Source: Acidovorax sp. 106 (GTDB lineage: Bacteria; Pseudomonadota; Gammaproteobacteria; Burkholderiales; Burkholderiaceae_C). Taken from it: DNA of 64,000 bases. The stretch covers positions 3,542,501 to 3,606,500 of the forward strand of contig NZ_RCCC01000001.1 in assembly GCF_003663825.1 (NCBI RefSeq), in the 5' to 3' direction. This document shows, piece after piece, positions 59,909 through 64,000 of this stretch. The position numbers were made by a program, and so were the translations under genes. A model generated the notes under the pieces. The model saw only the letters and a program-made list of their open reading frames with translations. It did no database searches and had not been told where the DNA came from. How positions within the stretch are numbered: the stretch's first letter is position 1; each line of letters begins with the position of its first letter.

Positions 59909-62698
59909 ATGAAACGATCCGACAAGGACCAGCCCCTGATTGACGATATTCGCCTGCTGGGGCGTATTTTGGGCGACGTGATCCGCGAGCAAGAGGGGGT
60001 CGATGCCTATGAGCTGGTCGAGCAGGTGCGCAAGCTCTCGGTGGCCTTTCGCCGCGACGCCGACCAGGAGGCTGACCGCGCGCTCAAGAAGCTGCTCAAG
60101 TCCCTGTCGGGCGACCAGACGGTGAGCGTGATCCGCGCCTTCACTTACTTCAGCCACCTTGCCAACCTGGCCGAAGACCGCCATCACATCCGCCGCCGCG
60201 CCGTGCATGAGCGTGCGGGCGATACACAAGAGGGCAGCATCGAAGTGGCCTTGTCGCGTCTGCGCTGGGCAGGCATTGCGCCCAAGACCATCGCACAGAC
60301 TCTGGCCAGCAGCTACGTAGCGCCGGTGCTCACAGCCCATCCCACCGAAGTGCAGCGCAAGAGCATCCTCGACGCCGAGCGCGACATCGCCCAGTTACTC
60401 GCGACACGCGACGATATCCAGGTGCGCGCCCAGCTCTACAACAGTGCCAAGGATGCGCTCACCCCGCGCGAGCTGGCCGCCAACGAAGCCTTGCTGCGCG
60501 CCCGCGTGGCCCAGTTGTGGCAAACGCGCCTGCTGCGCTACAGCAAGCTCACAGTGGCCGACGAGATCGAGAATGCGCTCTCTTATTACGAAGCCACCTT
60601 CTTGCGCGAGATCCCCAAGATCTATGCCGACCTTGAAGCTGAACTCGGCCAATACCCCGTGCACAGTTTTTTGCGCATGGGGCAGTGGATTGGTGGCGAC
60701 CGCGACGGTAACCCCAACGTCACCGCACAGACCCTGCAATATGCGCTGAGCCACCAGGCTGAAGTGGCCCTGCGCCACTACCTGACCGAAGTGCACTACC
60801 TGGGCGGTGAGCTGTCTCTGTCGGCTCGCCTGGTGCAGGTATCGGCTGACATGGAGGCCCTGGCTCAACGTTCCCCAGACACCAACGAGCATCGCGTGGA
60901 TGAGCCTTACCGTCGCGCACTCACAGGCATCTATGCTCGCCTGGCGGCATCGCTCAAAGACTTGACTGGCGGCGAGGCCGCGCGCCATGCCGTTGCGCCG
61001 CAGAACGCCTATGCCAGCGCCGAAGAGTTTTTGGCCGATCTGCGGGTGATCGAGGCTTCGTTGAAGGCTCACCACGGCGAAGCCCTGGCCGCTGAGCGTC
61101 TGCACCCGCTGATCCGTGCCGTGCAGGTGTTTGGCTTCCACTTGGCCACGGTGGACCTGCGCCAAAGCTCCGACAAACACGAGGAGGTGGTGGCCGAGCT
61201 GCTGGCCAAGGCGCGCATCGAGCCGAACTATGCGGGCCTGCAAGAAGCCGCCAAGCGTGCCCTGCTGATCAAGCTGCTGAATGACGCGCGCCCGCTGCGC
61301 GTTGTGGGTGCCGAATACTCGGCCCATGCCCAGGGCGAACTGGCCATCTTCGAAACCGCCCGCGTGATGCGCGAGCGGTTTGGCCACGAGGCCATCCGCC
61401 ACTACATCATCAGCCACACCGAAACGGTGAGCGACCTGCTCGAAGTGCTGCTGCTGCAAAAGGAAGTGGGCCTGATGAGCGGCACACTCGATGCCGAGTC
61501 GAAGAACCACCTCATCGTGGTCCCCCTGTTCGAGACCATCGAAGACCTGCGCAACGCCGCGCCCATCATGCGCGAGTTCTACAGCCTGCCCGGCGTGGCC
61601 GCGCTGGTGCAGCGCAGTGGCGGCGAGCAGGACATCATGCTCGGCTACAGCGACAGCAACAAGGACGGCGGTATCTTCACCAGCAACTGGGAGCTGTACC
61701 GCGCCGAGATTGCCCTCGTCGAACTATTCGACGAACTCGCCACCAGCCATGGCATCCAGCTGCGCATGTTCCACGGCCGGGGCGGCACGGTGGGCCGGGG
61801 CGGCGGCCCCAGCTACCAGGCCATCCTGGCCCAACCCCCCGGCACCGTGCGCGGCCAGATCCGCCTGACGGAGCAGGGCGAGGTCATCGCATCGAAATAC
61901 GCCAACCCCGAGATCGGCCGCCGCAACCTTGAAACCCTGGTGGCCGCCACACTCGAAGCGACCTTGCTGCAGCCCACCAAGCCGGCCACCAAGGCGTTTT
62001 TGGATGCGGCTGCACAGTTGTCGCTGGCCAGCATGGGCAGCTACCGCGCGTTGGTATACGAAACCCCGGGCTTCACCGAGTATTTCTTCAATTCCACCCC
62101 TATCCGCGAGATCGCGGAGCTGAACATTGGCTCGCGTCCCGCCAGTCGCAAGGCCAGCCAGAAGATCGAAGACCTGCGCGCCATCCCCTGGGGCTTCAGC
62201 TGGGGCCAGTGCCGCCTCACGCTGCCAGGCTGGTTCGGTTTTGGTTCGGCGGTGGAAGCATTTGTGAACACCGAGGGCAAGGACCCCAAGGCGCAATTGG
62301 CCCTGCTGCAGAAGATGTACCGCCAGTGGCCGTTCTTCCGCACCCTGCTGTCCAACATGGACATGGTGCTGGCCAAGAGCGACCTGGCCTTGGCCTCGCG
62401 CTACAGCGAGCTGGTCACCGACGCCCGCCTGCGCAAAAAGGTGTTTACCAGCATCGAGGCCGAATGGCACCGCACTGCCGAATCCCTCACGCGCATCACC
62501 GGCGACAAGCAGCGCCTGACGCACAACACGGCGCTGGCCCGCTCCATCAAGCACCGCTTCCCGTACATCGATCCACTACACCACTTGCAGGTCGAGCTGG
62601 TGCGCCGCTGGCGCGCAGGGCAGGGCGATGAGCGGGTGCAGACCGGGATCCACATCTCCATCAACGGCATTGCAGCAGGGCTGCGTAATACGGGCTGA
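59909..62698 (+). CDS. ppc: Phosphoenolpyruvate carboxylase
   Basis: Anaplerotic enzyme of 929 residues making oxaloacetate from phosphoenolpyruvate and bicarbonate. The catalytic His lies in [16 protein letters not shown], and the second signature is [28 protein letters not shown] and [12 protein letters not shown] are present, and the C-terminus is the invariant NTG. CCGGAGA before the ATG fixes the start. It is transcribed alone, divergent from hemCDXY, and closed by a strong terminator. Confidence 0.98.
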   Translation: MKRSDKDQPLIDDIRLLGRILGDVIREQEGVDAYELVEQVRKLSVAFRRDADQEADRALKKLLKSLSGDQTVSVIRAFTYFSHLANLAEDRHHIRRRAVHERAGDTQEGSIEVALSRLRWAGIAPKTIAQTLASSYVAPVLTAHPTEVQRKSILDAERDIAQLLATRDDIQVRAQLYNSAKDALTPRELAANEALLRARVAQLWQTRLLRYSKLTVADEIENALSYYEATFLREIPKIYADLEAELGQYPVHSFLRMGQWIGGDRDGNPNVTAQTLQYALSHQAEVALRHYLTEVHYLGGELSLSARLVQVSADMEALAQRSPDTNEHRVDEPYRRALTGIYARLAASLKDLTGGEAARHAVAPQNAYASAEEFLADLRVIEASLKAHHGEALAAERLHPLIRAVQVFGFHLATVDLRQSSDKHEEVVAELLAKARIEPNYAGLQEAAKRALLIKLLNDARPLRVVGAEYSAHAQGELAIFETARVMRERFGHEAIRHYIISHTETVSDLLEVLLLQKEVGLMSGTLDAESKNHLIVVPLFETIEDLRNAAPIMREFYSLPGVAALVQRSGGEQDIMLGYSDSNKDGGIFTSNWELYRAEIALVELFDELATSHGIQLRMFHGRGGTVGRGGGPSYQAILAQPPGTVRGQIRLTEQGEVIASKYANPEIGRRNLETLVAATLEATLLQPTKPATKAFLDAAAQLSLASMGSYRALVYETPGFTEYFFNSTPIREIAELNIGSRPASRKASQKIEDLRAIPWGFSWGQCRLTLPGWFGFGSAVEAFVNTEGKDPKAQLALLQKMYRQWPFFRTLLSNMDMVLAKSDLALASRYSELVTDARLRKKVFTSIEAEWHRTAESLTRITGDKQRLTHNTALARSIKHRFPYIDPLHHLQVELVRRWRAGQGDERVQTGIHISINGIAAGLRNTG

Positions 62699-62739
62699 GC
62701 GTTGCTTGTCCTGGTGGCTGTGCCGTGAGGCACGGCCTG

Positions 62740-62769
62740 AAAAAGCGGGTTGCGAGCCCGCTTTTTTTT
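62740..62769 (+). terminator. Intrinsic terminator of ppc
   Basis: AAAAAGCGGG, loop, CCCGCTTTTTTTT, 42 bases after the ppc stop. The stem is perfect and followed by eight T. Confidence 0.95.
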
Positions 62770-62982
62770 GCCCCTTATGGTGTGGATGTGCATTGCGTCG
62801 TGGGGGCAACATTCATGCGAATTCAGCATGGGTGTGCAGCGCTGCTGCCTACTTTGGTTTTGCCTGATGGGCGGGCAGCGTCTGCAACCCATGAAAACAT
62901 TTGTATCTTGTAGATCAATATTGTTTCTATTTGTTATTTGTTATTTGCTTAAATAAAGATAGCAAACTTGTGTTTGCAGGAG

Positions 62983-63001
62983 AGACTTAAGAGTCTTTTT
63001 T
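62983..63001 (+). terminator. Weak terminator-like hairpin in the AT-rich region
   Basis: AGACT-TAAG-AGTCT followed by six T. The 5-bp stem is short. With the hairpin 6 bases upstream it could end a small leader RNA. Confidence 0.35.
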
Positions 63002-63040
63002 GTCTGCCTAAAAAATTGTAATATTTTGTATGTTGTTTCA

Positions 63041-63079
63041 GTTGACGTTGGGTTGACTTTTGCGTTTTCCCTGTTGACT
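63041..63079 (+). promoter_or_regulatory. Three phased GTTGAC direct repeats
   Basis: GTTGAC begins at 63041, 63052 and 63073, spaced 11 and 21 bases, i.e. one and two helical turns, so all face the same side of the DNA. They lie 80-118 bases upstream of the DUF11 gene. Activator or repressor binding is inferred from the phasing. Confidence 0.4.
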
Positions 63080-63158
63080 TTAGTTTGCAATTCAAATTTT
63101 TTTGGCTCCCTAGAATCCGCCGCTCATAAGAGAGTTGTTTGGACTTCAGAGGGAACCC

Positions 63159-64000
63159 ATGACATATTTGCAAGGGAATTGGGCGCGAATGCGCTCCGGG
63201 GCCAAGGCCTTGGCGCTGTGCGCGGTGTGGATGCCTGCGCTGGCGTTGGCGCAATCGGCGGACATCGTTGTCAACCATTCGGATTCGCCAGACCCAGGCC
63301 CAGCGGGTGGTGTTTTCACCTACACACTGCGTCTGGACAACAATGGCCCTAATCTTGCGCAAGGTGTGACGCTGGCCGACACACTTCCTTCGGGCTCCAC
63401 CTTTGTCGATGTGAATACCACGAAGGGCAGCTGTGCCGCTCCCTCCGGTGGGGTTGTCAACTGCTCTATTGGTGACATTGCTTTTACAAGCTCTGAAACC
63501 GTCACGGTTCGGGTGCGCTTGCCGGTCGCTGGCGTGTACACCAACCGGGTAACGTCAGGTGCCACGACGGCGGATTCGAACAGCAGCAACAACACCAACA
63601 GCGTCCAGAATACGACGGCGCTGGCGGCTTCCAACCTTGCCGTGACTGCTGCGTCCTCCTCTGCCAATGTGGCCGCAGGTCAGGGTTACAGCTACACCGT
63701 GGGGGTGGCCAACCAAGGGCCGGACGACGTGCCTGCGGGTGGTGCCATCGCGGTAACGTTCGCTGTGCCCACGGGCTCTTCCATTACCAGCGTGCCAACC
63801 GGTTCCGGCTGGAGCTGCACGCCCTCTGGCGGCTATCCGCTCAGCTCGGGCTCTATCACTTGCACGCGCTCTGGCAGCCTGGCCAACGGCGCAGCCTCCG
63901 GGAACCTTACCATCTTCGCCGTGGCCAACGTGGCGGGCGCGGTGACTGCATCGTTCAGTGCTGCGGCCTCCAAGGCGGATGCGTCCGCGATGCCCGACAG
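63159..64000 (+). CDS. DUF11-repeat exported protein, 3' end cut by the window
   Basis: At least 280 residues, open at the right edge. A Sec signal (ALALCAVWMPALALAQ) is followed by a DUF11-type immunoglobulin-like repeat from about residue 33 (NHSDSPDPGPAGGVFTYTL, DNNGPNLAQGVTLADTLPSG, SSNNTNSVQNTT). A second repeat begins near residue 160 (SSANVAAGQGYSYTVGVANQ). Such proteins are large, cell-surface or secreted, often ending in an anchoring or sorting domain that is not seen here. AGAGGGA precedes the ATG. An AT-rich upstream region suggests special regulation. The function is unknown. Confidence 0.85.
   Translation, partial: MTYLQGNWARMRSGAKALALCAVWMPALALAQSADIVVNHSDSPDPGPAGGVFTYTLRLDNNGPNLAQGVTLADTLPSGSTFVDVNTTKGSCAAPSGGVVNCSIGDIAFTSSETVTVRVRLPVAGVYTNRVTSGATTADSNSSNNTNSVQNTTALAASNLAVTAASSSANVAAGQGYSYTVGVANQGPDDVPAGGAIAVTFAVPTGSSITSVPTGSGWSCTPSGGYPLSSGSITCTRSGSLANGAASGNLTIFAVANVAGAVTASFSAAASKADASAMPD

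Larger units (their letters stand above)
62699..63158. other. AT-rich intergenic region after ppc
   Basis: Contains the ppc terminator, then from about 62890 a strikingly AT-rich stretch. It holds a hairpin GCAAAC/GTTTGC (62962-62977), a weak terminator-like AGACT/AGTCT with T6 (62983-63001) and three GTTGAC words (63041, 63052, 63073). It contains no gene but looks like the regulated promoter region of the DUF11 gene, with perhaps a short leader RNA. Confidence 0.6.

Overview
The window is a high-GC, densely coded bacterial chromosome segment. Gene content and order fit a Comamonadaceae betaproteobacterium, Acidovorax-like: rpsT divergent from murJ, purM with an AI-2E-type transporter next to hda, pcnB-folK, hemCDXY divergent from ppc, orphan Bug-type solute receptors, DUF3579 next to argD-argF, and a DHRS6-like SDR/FAH/TRAP catabolic operon. 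No rRNA, tRNA, CRISPR array, prophage or transposase was found. Both ends cut a gene: a chemoreceptor at the left and a DUF11 surface-type protein at the right.

Layout. 1-2.2 kb: chemoreceptor and cheW. 2.5-5.1 kb: feoA-feoB and a small Cys-rich membrane protein behind a Fur box. 5.2-8.0 kb (minus): argD-argF-HD phosphohydrolase. 8.3-15.2 kb: DUF3579, rpsT, murJ, SirB1-like, ParB-like, ZntB/CorA-like and a PPK2 kinase. 15.4-17.6 kb (minus): cysteine hydrolase, DJ-1/PfpI protein and GlxA-type regulator. 17.9-29.9 kb: PHB-depolymerase-like esterase, purM and an AI-2E-type transporter, hda, HAD phosphatase, pcnB-folK, a Bug receptor, a ferredoxin-type reductase, an NAD-epimerase and two secreted proteins. 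30.4-31.3 kb: cheV. 31.6-40.6 kb: a complete sugar-acid catabolic island, namely a divergent LysR gene, TRAP DctP, XylD-like dehydratase, XylX-like dehydratase, DctQ, DctM, SDR dehydrogenase and FAH hydrolase. 40.8-45.6 kb: hypothetical protein, FMN riboswitch with a RibH2-type lumazine synthase, second PPK2 and second chemoreceptor. 45.9-50.9 kb: Bug receptor and glutarate genes (CoA-transferase, glutaryl-CoA dehydrogenase, LysR). 50.9-55.1 kb: delta-60 repeat lipoprotein, VOC protein, cytochrome b561 with two YceI proteins. 55.4-62.7 kb: hemCDXY divergent from ppc. 63.2 kb to the end: DUF11 protein.

How it fits together. Aldonic acids such as D-xylonate would enter by the TRAP transporter and be dehydrated by the XylD-like enzyme. 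The 2-keto-3-deoxy acid could then go through XylX to alpha-ketoglutarate semialdehyde, or through the SDR and FAH hydrolase to pyruvate plus a C2 or C3 acid. Glutarate would be activated by the CaiB-type transferase and oxidised by GcdH. FeoAB imports ferrous iron, and cheW, cheV and two receptors belong to a chemotaxis system encoded mostly elsewhere.

The strongest unexplained signal is a family of seven copies of a roughly 55-bp stem-loop repeat scattered over the window. Four sit directly behind genes in the sense direction (one supplies the folK stop codon), one is at the caiB start, and two lie inside the argF and hemD reading frames. Other GC-rich repeats occur at the 5' end of hemC, after hda and between gcdH and the CoA-transferase gene.
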